Assembly: GCF_963678635.1 (NCBI RefSeq)
Contig: NC_087065.1
Span: forward strand, 6,225,209 to 6,289,208
Origin: Symsagittifera roscoffensis
Taxonomy: Eukaryota; Xenacoelomorpha; Acoela; Convolutidae
DNA length: 64,000 nucleotides
Direction of reading: 5' to 3'
Shown one piece after another: positions 1 through 10,222 of this stretch. Made by a program: the position numbers and the translations under genes. Position 1 is the stretch's first letter; the number at the start of each line of letters is the position of its first letter. The notes beneath the pieces are model-generated. The model saw only the letters and a program-made list of their open reading frames with translations. It was not told the origin of the DNA and made no database searches.

Positions 1-560
1 AATTTCATTTTTTAGAAATCAAATGAAAAAATGATTTTTGTAGAGAAGCAGTCGAAAACAAAACATCAGCAGTCAAAAAAAAACATCAGAAAACAAGCAA
101 TAAACAAAACAAAAAAACAAAATCGGTTACAGTTCGGAAATTGGTTGATTAAAGTATATGAAGTTTCGGATACTATAGAAAAAAAAATAAAGATTTAAGA
201 ATTAGGAACAAGCTGGTAATAAAACTTTACAAACAATTTTACAGATAGTCCAATTATACAGCGTATATACAGAGTATATACAGTTTCTCTTTCAAGCAAT
301 GTGTGAAAAATTAAACTGAATTAAAACATATAGAACTAGCAAAAACGGAAATCACGCCACGTATTTGTATTAGTACATATAGGATTGTTTCTCAATTCAC
401 TCACGTAAAATTCGTTCAATTTTTTCTTGAATTCTGTTTTCGATTTTTCTAAATTGCGCAAAATTATAGGCAGTGAATTTCATTTTTTAGAAGTCAATTG
501 AAAAAATGATTTTTGTAGAGAAGCAGTCGAACAATGTTTGTCAAAAATAATTTGTTTCTT
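1..560. repeat. Intergenic stretch with a 56-bp direct repeat
   Basis: No gene is visible. Bases 1-56 and about 478-533 are near-identical direct copies of one sequence: both contain TTTCATTTTTTAGAA and end in ATTTTTGTAGAGAAGCAGTC. They sit about 477 bp apart, with AT-rich sequence between them. The second copy lies just beyond the 3' end of the minus-strand LINE, so the repeats may flank an inserted segment or belong to a dispersed repeat. No target-site or terminal signature settles this. Confidence 0.6.
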
Positions 561-638
561 TCTTTCGTTGAGCCTATAATTGGCAGTCGGTAGTCTCAGT
601 GTATTTTCAAAAGCCTTCTTTTTGTTTGTAAAATATTG

Positions 639-2439
639 TTATGAGTATGTTATACACTTTAACTCAATTCTTTTCTCGATTCCAATGAACGATTTGCTAA
701 TGCGAAGAAGGGAATAAGATTTAAATTTCGATCTGAAATATGTTCTTTTTAGCGCCCAGTTCAACTGTTTCTCCAGAGATAGCATCAAAGTAGCATTAAT
801 TTGTTGTAAAAAAATTGCTGAATAATCTAAATGTGATAAAACAAGACAATGAAGCAAGGCAACTAATGATAATGTCGGCAGTTGTTGTCCAATTGTATCA
901 ATAGTTTTAATCCCTTGGGCCATTTTTTGGAGAACTGTTTTGATTTGAGCATGAAAAGATAAACTTGAATCAAGAATTATGCCTAAATATTTGCATTCTG
1001 ATTTTTTGGCTACATAATGCCCACTAATTACTAGTTTATCAGTATCCACATTTTTGCTATCATTTTTTTGACAAAATGTTATAAATTCCGATTTAGATGC
1101 ATTCAGATTCAATTGGTTCTCTGCAAAAAATTCCGTTAGATTATTGAGTGATTTTTGCAATCGATTCAAAGCATCCTCAGAAATTATAGAAGAGGAAAAA
1201 ACCATACAGTCGTCAGCATATTGAACTAAAGTACAACCTTCATATAATCGCTCTTGTATGTCATTAACATATAAATTGAACAACAACGGACCAAGTACCG
1301 TTCCTTGTGGGACACCTAGTTTTATTTCAATCCAGTCTGAAAAAATTCCATTGACGTTTACTCTTTGAATACGTTTGTTTAGGAAGCTAGCAATTAAAGC
1401 ATTTGCTCCATTTGAAAAACCAAGAGAAAGCATTTTTTTCATTAAAACTTCATGCGAAATAGAATCAAAAGCCTTGGATAGATCTAATAAAGCTGCATGT
1501 ACGATTTTTTTTGAATCTATTTGATTTCAAATACTTTCTGTCACATAAACAAGAGCATCTTGTGTTGAAATGTTTTTGCGAAATCCGAATTGAAAAGGTG
1601 TCATTATTTGAAATTTGTCAAGATGTTCTTTTATTTGGGCATGTAAAATTTTTTCAAAAAATTTTAGAAAAAGCACAAGTTATTGATATTGGCCGATAAT
1701 TTCTTGCATCCATTGGGTCATCTTTTTTAAACAAAAGGGTTACGTTTGCTTTTTTCAGTTCGATCGGGAAAATGTTCTCATCTAAGCAAGTATTTATGAC
1801 AAAAGTTAAATGTGGAACTATAACTGATTGACCGTCAATGATTGCCCAAGCAGGTACGGTACAAGGTCCGAGAAGTTTTCTAACATTGATTTTTCGAACT
1901 ATATCAAAGCATTGCTTCACTGTAATGTGTTGAAAATGAAAAGGTGCAGATTCAGAGGCAGATTTGTTGTAATTCGGAGGCTTTTTAGCGCCGAAAAATT
2001 CGCCTAAGTTTGAAAAAATATAATTTAAATGATTGGCAATTTTTTTGTCTTGGGTTATCATTTCACTGAAGGAATTTCGTAGAACTCTAATTCGATTGTT
2101 GCCAGAACATGTACCTCTAACTTGGTTAATATATTTCCATTTTTGTTGGATAGTGCTGAGAAGTGAAAAACAATTTTTTGAATGATCGAGTTGTTTACTT
2201 CTAATCAATTGGCTCATTTGATTACGTAAAAACCGGTACTTTGACCAATTATTGCTTGTGCTTTGACTGCGATATGATCTGAGTGAATTCTGTTTCTTAG
2301 TCAACAATTGCTGACATTCTGAATCGAACCATTCCGTTTTCAACACGTTTTTTGTATTAAAATTACAAACAAACTTTTTTTCGATAGGAGCATGTTGCTG
2401 TAGAGCACAAGAAATTAAATAAATCATCGTCGAGAACAT
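639..2439 (-). pseudogene. LINE ORF2, reverse transcriptase part
   Basis: In the intact family this enzyme reverse-transcribes the LINE RNA at the nicked target. Visible RT motifs in order are LFKKDDPMDARNYRPISI (fingers), ALLDLSKAFDSISHEVL (block A with its catalytic Asp), GVPQGTVLGPLLFNLYVND (block B), and QYADDCMVF with the YADD catalytic pair at about 1218-1229. A thumb-like tail follows. The coding sequence is broken by a frameshift near 1655 and an in-frame TGA near 1530, just before block A. Upstream of the RT is a linker typical of CR1/L2 elements. The catalytic residues survive, but no single open frame spans the domain. Confidence 0.9.
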
Positions 2440-2472
2440 GTTTTGTGCGTCTGTACATTGATATAAGAGATA

Positions 2473-3310
2473 TCAAGGAAGAGCGGAGAGGGAATTGCAA
2501 AATTCATTTTTCTGATAATTTTTCTTATTGAATGTCGAAATTATCCTCGGTAAAACTTTGCCGCATTTTATATCCGTCAAAATAAATGAAGCAAAATGGT
2601 CGGTTTTATAAGGTGTATCAAAACAAAATTCAATGCCGTTTGTTTCATAGTCACTGATTATGTAGTCGATATGAGTTTTTGTTGAGGAACTAATTCTGGT
2701 CTCATCGTTTGGACAAAAAACCTTCAATCCATATGGAATAATTATAGAATCTAAATTTTCTTTTTCTTTGCTATCCAGATAATTTATGTTATAATCACCC
2801 AGAAGCTTAATTTTATTAGAAACTGAAAATGCATTATCTATGTTAAGCGTTAATTGTTCCAAAAAATTGATTAAGTTTGATCTGCTTGGGTTATAACACA
2901 AATTAACTAACAATTTTTCTTTATTCGAAATGTTAAATGTAGATTTGCACTCAACCCACACTGACTCATATTTTTCTTTATCAAATAAATTTAAATCAGG
3001 CCTCAATTTCGGAGCCAATTTGACTGGTATATATAACAAAACGCCACCGCCTTTCTTTTTTACCGCTGATTGCCTATCATATCTGAACATCGCATGCGTT
3101 CTAGGTTGGAAATTCCATAAATTGTCACTATTTTCTTTTTTAAGCCACGTTTCGGAAATTCCTATAATTGTATTTTCGCCCATATCATCAAGAAACTTTT
3201 TCAATTGCATCCGTTTTCTAATAATACTTTGAAAATTCAAATGAACAAAATTAAGATTTGCATAATTTTTTGAGCAGATACCGTAGACTGTTTCAATGGT
3301 TTCAATAGAA
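2473..3310 (-). pseudogene. LINE ORF2, apurinic/apyrimidinic-like endonuclease part
   Basis: This domain nicks target DNA to prime reverse transcription. It shows the APE family landmarks: GISETWL (catalytic Glu), a glycine-rich YDR...GGGVLLYI segment, LGDYNINYLD (Asp/Asn), HIDYIIS, and the terminal DHFASF with the catalytic Asp-His pair. A frameshift near 3240 separates it from the expected N-terminal strand, which reads NLNFVHLNFQSI in the neighbouring frame. The frame breaks again before the RT at about 2470. All key residues I can place are retained, so decay is mainly by indels. Confidence 0.88.
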
Positions 3311-3589
3311 CAAGGGTTTTTTCAACATCTCCACTTTGGGTCAGTAACAACGCGAAAAGGAAAAGATGAGTCAGTGTGGTAGCTCTCCGCTCATTTATCC
3401 CACATTTCGATGATAATATCTTTTGCTGGCAGCTTAGATAGCCCCAGTAAACAATAGTTTTTTCTTTAGTTTCCATCTGAGCCTTGGAAATTAGAAAAAA
3501 TGCACAAAACAACCAGAATTTAATATTCAGCATAATAAGTTAAATAAATTAAATAATCGCCAAAGTTTGCACCGAGAAAAAATGCGAAA

Positions 3590-4618
3590 CTAGTATTTCC
3601 TAAAAAATTTTGCACCGTTTTGGAAAAATTGTAACATTTCTGCCGTTTTTGGATCTAAATTTGATGATTGTTGGGTTTGCTTCATTCTGGGGCGGGTTGT
3701 AATCTCACATGTGTTTGCATTAATATCAGAACCTCTAAAAGAATCTCTAAAACTTTGCACCAAAATTTCAACACCCCCATCAGAAGGATGCAAACCATCC
3801 GAGCTAAGCGCATCGGTATTTTGACTAAAAATTTTTGTTTATGTCTAAAATATCCAATTTTACTTCGCCCAAGTCTTTTACATTCCGTACTAAATTAAGA
3901 ACTTGCTTGTTTAGCTTCTGTACATTTGGATTAAAATCTTTTCTAAAAGCGCCTAAGGGAGTTACAGTACATAGTGAAATTGTTTCTGTGGAAAATTTAT
4001 GATTTATGAGATAAATTAGTTTTTCTAAGCTACTCACGGCTTCCTTCGCGTCGAAATCACTTGAGAGGCAGTCATTTATTCCAATTAGCGTTGTTAAATG
4101 TTTAAAATGTCGCGATTTACTGTTTCTCACCAGTTCCAGCAATGCAGAAATTTTGTGCCCACCAAATCCTCTCGCCAACACATTTTCCGATATTTGTTCC
4201 CCATGGATTCTGTTAACAATTGAGTCTCCCAGTAATAGGCCAGAATATTCTCCTTCTCGTGGTAAAAAAAATGTTTTCGTTGCTGGTCGAATTTTTCTTC
4301 TTGAATATTGGTTGCTTGTATTTTGATTTCTTGGTTATTCTTGCTTTCTTGGTTATTTTCGCTTCGTTTGTTCTGATTTCTGCTCCGAGTTCCAATCTTG
4401 CTCCATTGATTTTCAAATTTGTTTTCTGTAATTTTCGAATTGCCCGTGTTTTTAAAATTTTCTAGATCAATAAATTTGTTTCCTCTTTCTTCCTCTTTCG
4501 TTGATACAGTTAAGTTTTCGATAATTCGTTTAAAATAAGTAACATTTTCGACCAAGTCTTTGTACAGCTCGTATTTCAATTCGTCGTTCAAATTTCGGAA
4601 AGTTTCGAGGTCAAACAT
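3590..4618 (-). pseudogene. LINE ORF1 with SGNH/GDSL esterase-like domain
   Basis: The N-terminal part (4618 to about 4262) is Asn/Lys/Gln-rich and coiled-coil-like, starting MFDLETFRNLNDELKYELYK. After a frameshift at the A8 run near 4264-4271 the frame continues as YSGLLLGDSIVNRIHGEQ, then GFGGHKISALLEL, TLIGINDCL and, after another shift near 3825, SSDGLHPSDGGVEIL. These correspond to SGNH blocks I (Gly-Asp-Ser), III (Gly-x-Asn-Asp) and V (Asp-x-x-His), so the Ser, Asn, Asp and His of the hydrolase core are all present. In CR1/L2-type elements an ORF1 esterase is known; its role in retrotransposition is not settled. This copy is frameshifted and presumably dead. Confidence 0.8.
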
Positions 4619-4639
4619 GTTGGCGATTAAAAGCGGAAT

Positions 4640-5575
4640 TAAAAATAAGACGTTAAAATGAACCGACTGATCGCTAGAAATTTAATTTGGTTGTGAATTT
4701 TGGTTGTGCGAGACAGGGATTCTGGGCGATATAATCACTTGAAATAAGCACATCGAGAAACAAATCTCTGTCGGATTTTTCGCCCGTAAAGCTGCAAACA
4801 GCTAAATACTCCAGTATATATGTATTGTTAATGTGCAGTTTGCTAGAACAGCGTGCTATATATGGTCCCAAAAACTGCATGCATAAATATCTACATACAA
4901 AGCCAAAAAATGTCAGGTTAAGTCGAATAAAGTCAAAAGATTTGACTCAAAAGTCAAAAAGGTACAAACATCGACCCAATTAGTCCAATACTGACATCGT
5001 TTGATTGTTTCAGTTGAATCATGGACCGATTCGGATGAAAACCCGCTCGATCACCACTTAAATTATGCTGGAGCACTTAAATACGGTCGAGCACAATATT
5101 TGTGGTCGAGACCGTCGTAAAATATTTCGCTTGGGTCGAAATTTTAAAGCGAGCGGCTCGACCCGGGAATTGCTAACATATGTTAATTCATCGTCTAAAT
5201 TTTGGAACTTGAGCTCATCGTAGAACTAGAGAAATTATCCGCTTAAGTGTTAGAAATTATACTGAATGAAAAAAGCTGTCAGAAAAAAGCTGTCTATTTT
5301 GAAGCTGTCAGAACTGAATGAAAAAAAAAATCGAATCTACGCCTTAGTTCAACCCCACTCTTCGAAAGCTGTAGAGAAATATTTTTTTGTGTTATTTTTG
5401 AATCAATTTAAACTCAATTGTTTGAATTGACAAAATTTTTAAGTAAACAGAGAATTATTATCTGACCTTTTTTCAACATTTTTGTAAATGACGCAAACAA
5501 GTTAATATTTGCTTGCAAAACCAGAATATTTAATTAGATGAGCGTGGAACAGAGTAGATAATATATAGTTTCAAA
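4640..5575. other. Gene-free AT-rich spacer upstream of the small secreted-protein gene
   Basis: No coding exon or RNA gene is supported. The stretch has simple local repetition (AAGTCAAAA-like at 4919-4965, and GCTGTCAGAA repeated three times at 5274-5314). It would contain the 5' UTR edge of the minus-strand LINE and the promoter of the gene starting at 5576. No convincing TATA box or other core promoter element was identified. Confidence 0.5.
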
Positions 5576-8235
5576 ATGCTGAAGTTTATATTGATATTTG
5601 TTACTTTGAACTTGAACGTAATCGGTGAGTCTATATATGATCAATGAAAGTTCAAAACTGTTTTTTTTTCTTCAGAAAATGGAATACTTATTCATTAACA
5701 TTTTTAATCGAAACACAATCAGTTAATTACTCACTGAAACCCTAGCCTTACCCGTTTTTGAGCTCTAATGAACTACTTTACGTTTTTAAAGCTCAAAAAT
5801 TGTCTTTGGTCCACCAGAAAAATACAAAAAAAAGCTTTTCTCAAAATCAATTGCACACTTCACTGTGAAAAGTTGATTTGTCTTTTCAGATGGAGTCAGG
5901 TGGTCTTCCTTGAAATTCTACCTCCCGGATGAGGGGCACCCGACCGGAAAACTGTGCAATGATCACAGGTAATAAGCACAAACTAAAATTTGAACCATTA
6001 AAACTTTTACTGTTTGTGTACACTGGTAGCTAATTGATGATTTTAATCAAACTTACAAAAAAAACACTCATTCATGAGTCCTTTGTCATCAGAATTTTCG
6101 ACGTCATAAGCCAAATTTGTGTTGTGCCAAAAATTGAAGTTTGCAACATTTTGAATGAAAACTAAACCTTTCTCGGCGCATGTTTTATCTTAAACACTTT
6201 GGGTCAACCGTTCAATTCGCCCCCCATCGATTTAGAGGGGGATATGGATTTTTTATGAGCTAATTTTGAGTATAGCCAAGATTCGTTCAAATTTATTCGT
6301 ATTACAAAAGAAAATTGAATTAAAACATTGTAATTTGTGTAACTACCAGCATACACAAATGCAAGCCCGCATAAAAAAGTTTTAGAAACCATGGAGGGGT
6401 CACTCTACGGTTGGTCACTTAGGGTGGAGGGGGGATTGTACGGTTTGATCCAAAAGTCTATACAATCACTCAGCTTGAAACTATTTTGAGTTATTTGGCC
6501 GAAAAATGGGTGACCGCTCGACTAGCATAAAGCTCAACTAGCATAAAAATTTGAAAGCCTGAGAACGTATCGACTAGCATAAATTTTATATCTTTGTTTC
6601 TCAGAAATACACTAACATTCCTTTCAAATTGAAACTTGTATCTTAGAGAAATTGAAAATTTATTAACTTAATAAAATTGGATAAATTAAGCAACCAACAA
6701 GCAATTGAAATTTCTCAAATTTATGAAAAGTTTTGATGATCAGTCACACCCCCACCCAGGGTCGGATTTAGGGGGGAGGGGTTGGGGGGTCGATCCCCCT
6801 TTCCCTCAGGATTCGACCCCCTGCCGACCCAAAGGGTCCCTTTTGGTACTTTTTAAGAAATCCATTTTTGGCCGACCGACCCTAAAGTTTTTCTAAAGGC
6901 GCCTTTGGCGCCAATATATACTAATTTTGAAGGGGAGCGCGGTCCAAAAAAACGCGATTTTTTTGTCAAAATTAAAAAAAAATTGCCCAAAAACGGCAAA
7001 GCCGTTTTTCAAAATTTTGCTTGTGGCGCACAAAATTTTACCCAAAACATAGTCTTTTTAATGTTTGAGGAGAGCTCGGAATCAATTCCCCCCCCCCCCC
7101 CCCCCCCTCGAGACTTTTTTTTGTGTGTATAATCAGGGGGAGATCTAGGATTTTAAATTGGTCGACATTTTTTGGGTCCGCTTCAAAACCAGTAGATATT
7201 GGCGCCAAAGGTGCATCAAGAAAAATTTCAAGGCTGGTCGATGGAGGTCATAAAATAAAACCAAAGTGGTACCCTTTGGTTGGTGAGGGAGTCTAATCCC
7301 TGAGATAAATGCGCCCCCACCTAAATCCCCGAGCATGTGTAATGATTTTAAAGTTTTGACAATATTTGACGGATGACGGATGTCTTCAACTATACACCCC
7401 CCCCCTTTTGCAAAATGGGGGGAGATTCGTTACTTGGTACAACGTTTACATATACTTAACCATTGAAATATTTCTTTATAGGGGTGACATGTCGTTAGTA
7501 GGTACCCTAGGGGGGGGGGAATAGTTGAAGAGATTCAATTTGACTTATGTGTTTCGATTTTTATGCTAGTCGATACGATTTTCAGTTTTCAAACTTTTAT
7601 ATTAGTTGAATTTTTTGATAGTTAATTCACCGCCAAAAAATGATATCCATAATGATCGCCAAAAGTTGATCAAATTGAGTTTTTAAATAATAGCACAACA
7701 CCCCTATCCCCACCAAACAACCCTTAAATCAGCAAAATGAAATACATTTGAAAAAAACTCCCACCGCTGACCCTCAACAATTTTGTACAGACTAGGGTTT
7801 CAAAAGAACCGTTTCTTAAATTTAAATTAAGAAACAACCCAAAGAACAACGCAAAAATGTTTGTAAAATTATCTTTCTCGAATAGAAGGAGGTCGGTTAT
7901 TGTTTTTGTGCTGCGACAACCAATTAAATCCGAATTTACAGCTCAAGACTAACAGCGGCTGCAAAAAAAACTGTAATAGTCGATTCATCACTTTTGTCTT
8001 CTCAATTTTGCTAAAATTCACTTTTTTCTTCTACAGAAGAAGCTACTGTCTCTGGGGCTATGAAATTGAGTCCAATGTCGGAGGCCAAGGTCACGAGATG
8101 ATCCACCATAGAAGGCCACACATGTTCGACCACAGCCACTTCATGCACCTCATAAGCGACTCAGCAGACGGCAGAGAGCAGCTGTGGTCCAGAATCAACT
8201 GGCTCTCCCTAGATCCAGAACATTGGGGTTGGTAA
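5576..8235 (+). CDS. Small secreted His/Trp-rich protein, 3 exons
   Basis: Proposed exons are 5576-5624, 5890-5968 and 8037-8235, giving 108 residues ending in TAA. The donors are GTGAGT and GTAATA, and the acceptors follow TTTTCAG and CTACAG. The first exon encodes MLKFILIFVTLNLNVI, a signal-peptide-like hydrophobic segment, so the product is probably secreted. The mature part has two Cys, many His (including a HEMIHH cluster) and ends in the Trp-rich EHWGW. GC content and codon choice in exon 3 contrast with the surrounding AT-rich DNA, which supports real coding. I do not recognise the family. The 2.07-kb second intron is filled with inverted-repeat elements, and a poly-G run follows the stop. 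Metal binding is possible from the histidines but is only inference. Confidence 0.65.
6757..7335. repeat. G/C-tract repeat family with GGCGCC core (copy 1, two partial units)
   Basis: A unit at 6757-7135 runs from AGGGTCGGATTTAGGGGGG through CCGACCCAAAGGGTCCC and AAGGCGCCTTTGGCGCCAA to a C17 tract. A second, oppositely oriented partial unit follows at 7133-7335 and shares GATCTAGG, TTGGCGCCAAAGGTGC and ACCCTTTGG. The same sequence recurs in reverse at 45537-45900. No coding potential. The homopolymer runs make exact lengths unreliable. Confidence 0.6.
7384..7535. mobile_element. Short foldback element bounded by CAACTAT-C tract and G tract-ATAGTTG
   Basis: The left end is CTTCAACTATACACCCCCCC and the right end is GGGGGGGGAATAGTTGAAG, an inverted pair about 150 bp apart. 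The interior includes TTACTTGGTACAACG and TAGTAGGTACCCTAGG. A related element lies at 21013-21275. This is a MITE-like non-coding repeat. Confidence 0.5.
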
Positions 8236-8435
8236 ACGAACAAAGTGATTTGGATAACTTAAATACAAGGGGGGGGGGGGGGGTTTAGTCAACAGTTTGA
8301 ATAGTAGAACATAGAAGCCTTGGTGAAGTTGCTTTAGGTCTCGTCAGAATGCCTGCGGTTCAAAGATCACCTGTCACCAGTGGCGCGCACAGAAATTTTT
8401 CTAGGGGGGGAGGGGCGGTTTTTCGACTTTCGAAA
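8236..8435. repeat. Intergenic repeat remnant before the first assembly gap
   Basis: It contains a G13 run at about 8271-8283 and, from 8375, the segment CAGTGGCGCGCACAGAAATT followed by a G-rich tract. That looks like the end of another G-tract repeat family, cut by the gap. No exon is visible. Confidence 0.4.
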
Positions 8436-8635
8436 NNNNNNNNNNNNNNNNNNNNNNNNNNNNNNNNNNNNNNNNNNNNNNNNNNNNNNNNNNNNNNNNN
8501 NNNNNNNNNNNNNNNNNNNNNNNNNNNNNNNNNNNNNNNNNNNNNNNNNNNNNNNNNNNNNNNNNNNNNNNNNNNNNNNNNNNNNNNNNNNNNNNNNNNN
8601 NNNNNNNNNNNNNNNNNNNNNNNNNNNNNNNNNNN
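8436..8635. other. Assembly gap (200 N)
   Basis: Exactly 200 unknown bases. The left side is a G-rich repeat and the right side is already inside a Ty3/gypsy polyprotein. The gap therefore hides the element's 5' LTR and gag, or marks a false join. Confidence 1.
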
Positions 8636-9160
8636 AGGACCCGTAGAGGAATGCGATCAAATAAGGGAAAGTTTCCATTCATGTAGTGATTTTGAAGTGA
8701 TGTCGATACAAACACATCAGTCGGAGACTCAAAGAATTTCGAAATATGTGTTGGACAGAATTAGTGAAAACAGGAAAGAGTCAAATGGAGAGACAATGCA
8801 AGTTCAGAAAATCGATTCAATTTGAGACCCAAAGCGGAATAGAGTCAAATCACTAAAGGCCATAGTAAGAATAGACAATCAAATTATACAATTGACGGTA
8901 GATACCGGAAGTCCAGTTTCGTTCTTAACTTGGGCGACGGTAAAAGAAATCATGGACAAGTCAAACAAAGCAAGATTCACCCCGTCTGACAAGCTAAACT
9001 TGGCTACAAAGTTCGTGGATTACAATAAGCAACCGATCTGTGTATTGGGGGCTTTGAAAACGAATCTTCGATCAGCAGGCTGGGAGGTTAAAGGAGCTAC
9101 ATTTCTGGTGACGGAACGTAAAACCAGGTGCATAATGGGTTTGGACTTACAAGGACAAGT
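8636..9160 (+). pseudogene. Ty3/gypsy gag C-terminus remnant and retropepsin
   Basis: The segment starts inside a coding frame at the gap edge and is interrupted by TGA at 8823-8825. The same frame continues on the other side as KRNRVKSLKAIVRI. The protease active site TVDTGSPVSFLTWATV is at about 8892-8940, with the conserved Asp-Thr-Gly. A later CIMGLDLQGQ segment fits the second conserved protease strand. The enzyme cleaves the Gag-Pol polyprotein during particle maturation. The frame stays open to about 9350, then shifts at an A-rich run near 9345-9400. Confidence 0.8.
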
Positions 9161-9299
9161 GGGGATTGTCACCACACAAAAACCAGCTCCGACGGAACTG
9201 TCCAGGTTTGACGTGCTCATGTGCGAGCAATCGGAAGGTTGGAAAAACAAATTCTTTAATAAATTCAGTAATTTATTTGATCGACAAGGAATATCTAAA

Positions 9300-10222
9300 A
9301 ACCACATAGTGAGTTCAAAATTCAAGTATCCCTTATTTCTGATTAAAAAAAAGGAAGAAGAATTCCAATTCATATACAGGATAAGGTGGAGATGGAAATT
9401 GAAAAACTGTTGGCAGAAGGTCACATCACAAAGCTGAATAAATGTACAAGTGACTGTTTCATAGCCCCAATTGTAGAAACAGTTAAAAAAAAAGGATGAC
9501 TCGATCAAATTGGCGTTAGACGCAAAACCAATCAACAGGTAATTGTTCAAAAATAAGTACCAAATGCCTAAAGTAGATGAACTCGTTGATGGAGTGAGCC
9601 AAATCATTACCGAGATCAAAAACGGCAGGCTTTAATTTACGGTGTTAGATTTGAAGTACGCGTATAGTCAGCTAAAATTGGCTGCAGACACAGATAAACA
9701 TTGTAACTTTAATACTGTTGGTGGAAAAGCTACCGGGACATATAGATTCCTTACGGGATTTTATGGTCTAGCAGACATGCCAGCTGAATTCTAGAAAGCC
9801 ATGAACAGAACTATTAATCATGCATAAAATACATTTTGCTTTCTGGATGACATTCTTATTGTGTCAAAAGGTAACGAAATTGATCATGAAAAATTGGTGG
9901 AGTCGGTATTAAGAGATTAGATGATGAAAATCTGGCATTGAAAATCTCAAAGTGCAAATTTTTTAAGCAACAGATAAACTGGCTCGGCCATCACCTTTCG
10001 GAATCAGGAGTGATTCCAAAGTTTACTAAAACCGAAGCAATATTAAACTTAACTCCACCGAAGTCGCTCAAACAACTCAGGTCATTCTTCGGTAGCATAA
10101 ATCATCTAGCAAAATTTATACCCAACGCGGCAAGCCTAACGGAAAAACTGAGACCATTACTTAGAGAGGAGAACCAAAAGAAAAAATTTAAGAAAGATGA
10201 AACTACCAGTCAAGAAGTTTGA
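9300..10222 (+). pseudogene. Ty3/gypsy reverse transcriptase
   Basis: RT landmarks in order: MEIEKLLAEGHI near 9390, CTSDCFIAPIV, LALDAKPINR, FTVLDLKYAYSQLKL (catalytic Asp, about 9640-9680), FLTGFYGLADMPAEF, CFLDDILIVSKG (catalytic Asp pair, about 9838-9872), and ISKCKFFKQQINWLGH followed by the PPKSLKQLRSFFG connection motif. Breaks: a frameshift in the A-run near 9345-9400, another at the AAAAAAAAA of about 9485-9494, TAA before FTVLD, TAG after PAEF, TAA before NTFCFLDD, and a 1-base shift near 9917. The polymerase residues persist while the frame is lost, as expected for an old genomic copy. Confidence 0.88.

Larger units (their letters stand above)
560..4640 (-). mobile_element. Decayed CR1/L2-type non-LTR retrotransposon (LINE)
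   Basis: Read on the minus strand, the region gives ORF1 (about 4618-3590), an apurinic endonuclease (about 3300-2473) and a reverse transcriptase (about 2439-639). This is the usual two-ORF order of a CR1/L2-like LINE. ORF1 ends in an SGNH/GDSL esterase-like domain, known in some CR1/L2 elements. All parts are broken by frameshifts, several at A/T homopolymers, and one TGA interrupts the RT, so it is a fossil. The ends are approximate: I see no poly-A tail or clear target-site duplication. The assignment to CR1/L2 rests on domain order and the esterase, not on a phylogeny. Confidence 0.85.
6510..7620. mobile_element. Inverted-repeat element inside intron 2, with nested G-tract repeats
   Basis: The left end (about 6517-6590) has CGACTAGCATAAA, TCAACTAGCATAAAAATTTG and TATCGACTAGCATAA. 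The right end (about 7553-7620) carries the reverse complement order: TTATGCTAGTCGATACG, then CAAACTTTTATATTAGTTGA. This pattern of long imperfect terminal inverted repeats fits a non-autonomous DNA transposon or foldback element about 1.1 kb long. Two other repeat families sit inside it: the GGGTCGGATTTAGG...GGCGCC repeat at 6757-7335 and the C/G-tract element at 7384-7535. No transposase is coded. Confidence 0.6.

Noticed and set aside
8349-8825. Proteins spanning the first gap
   Set aside because: Most residues are unknown; only the right side is real coding sequence and belongs to the gypsy element.
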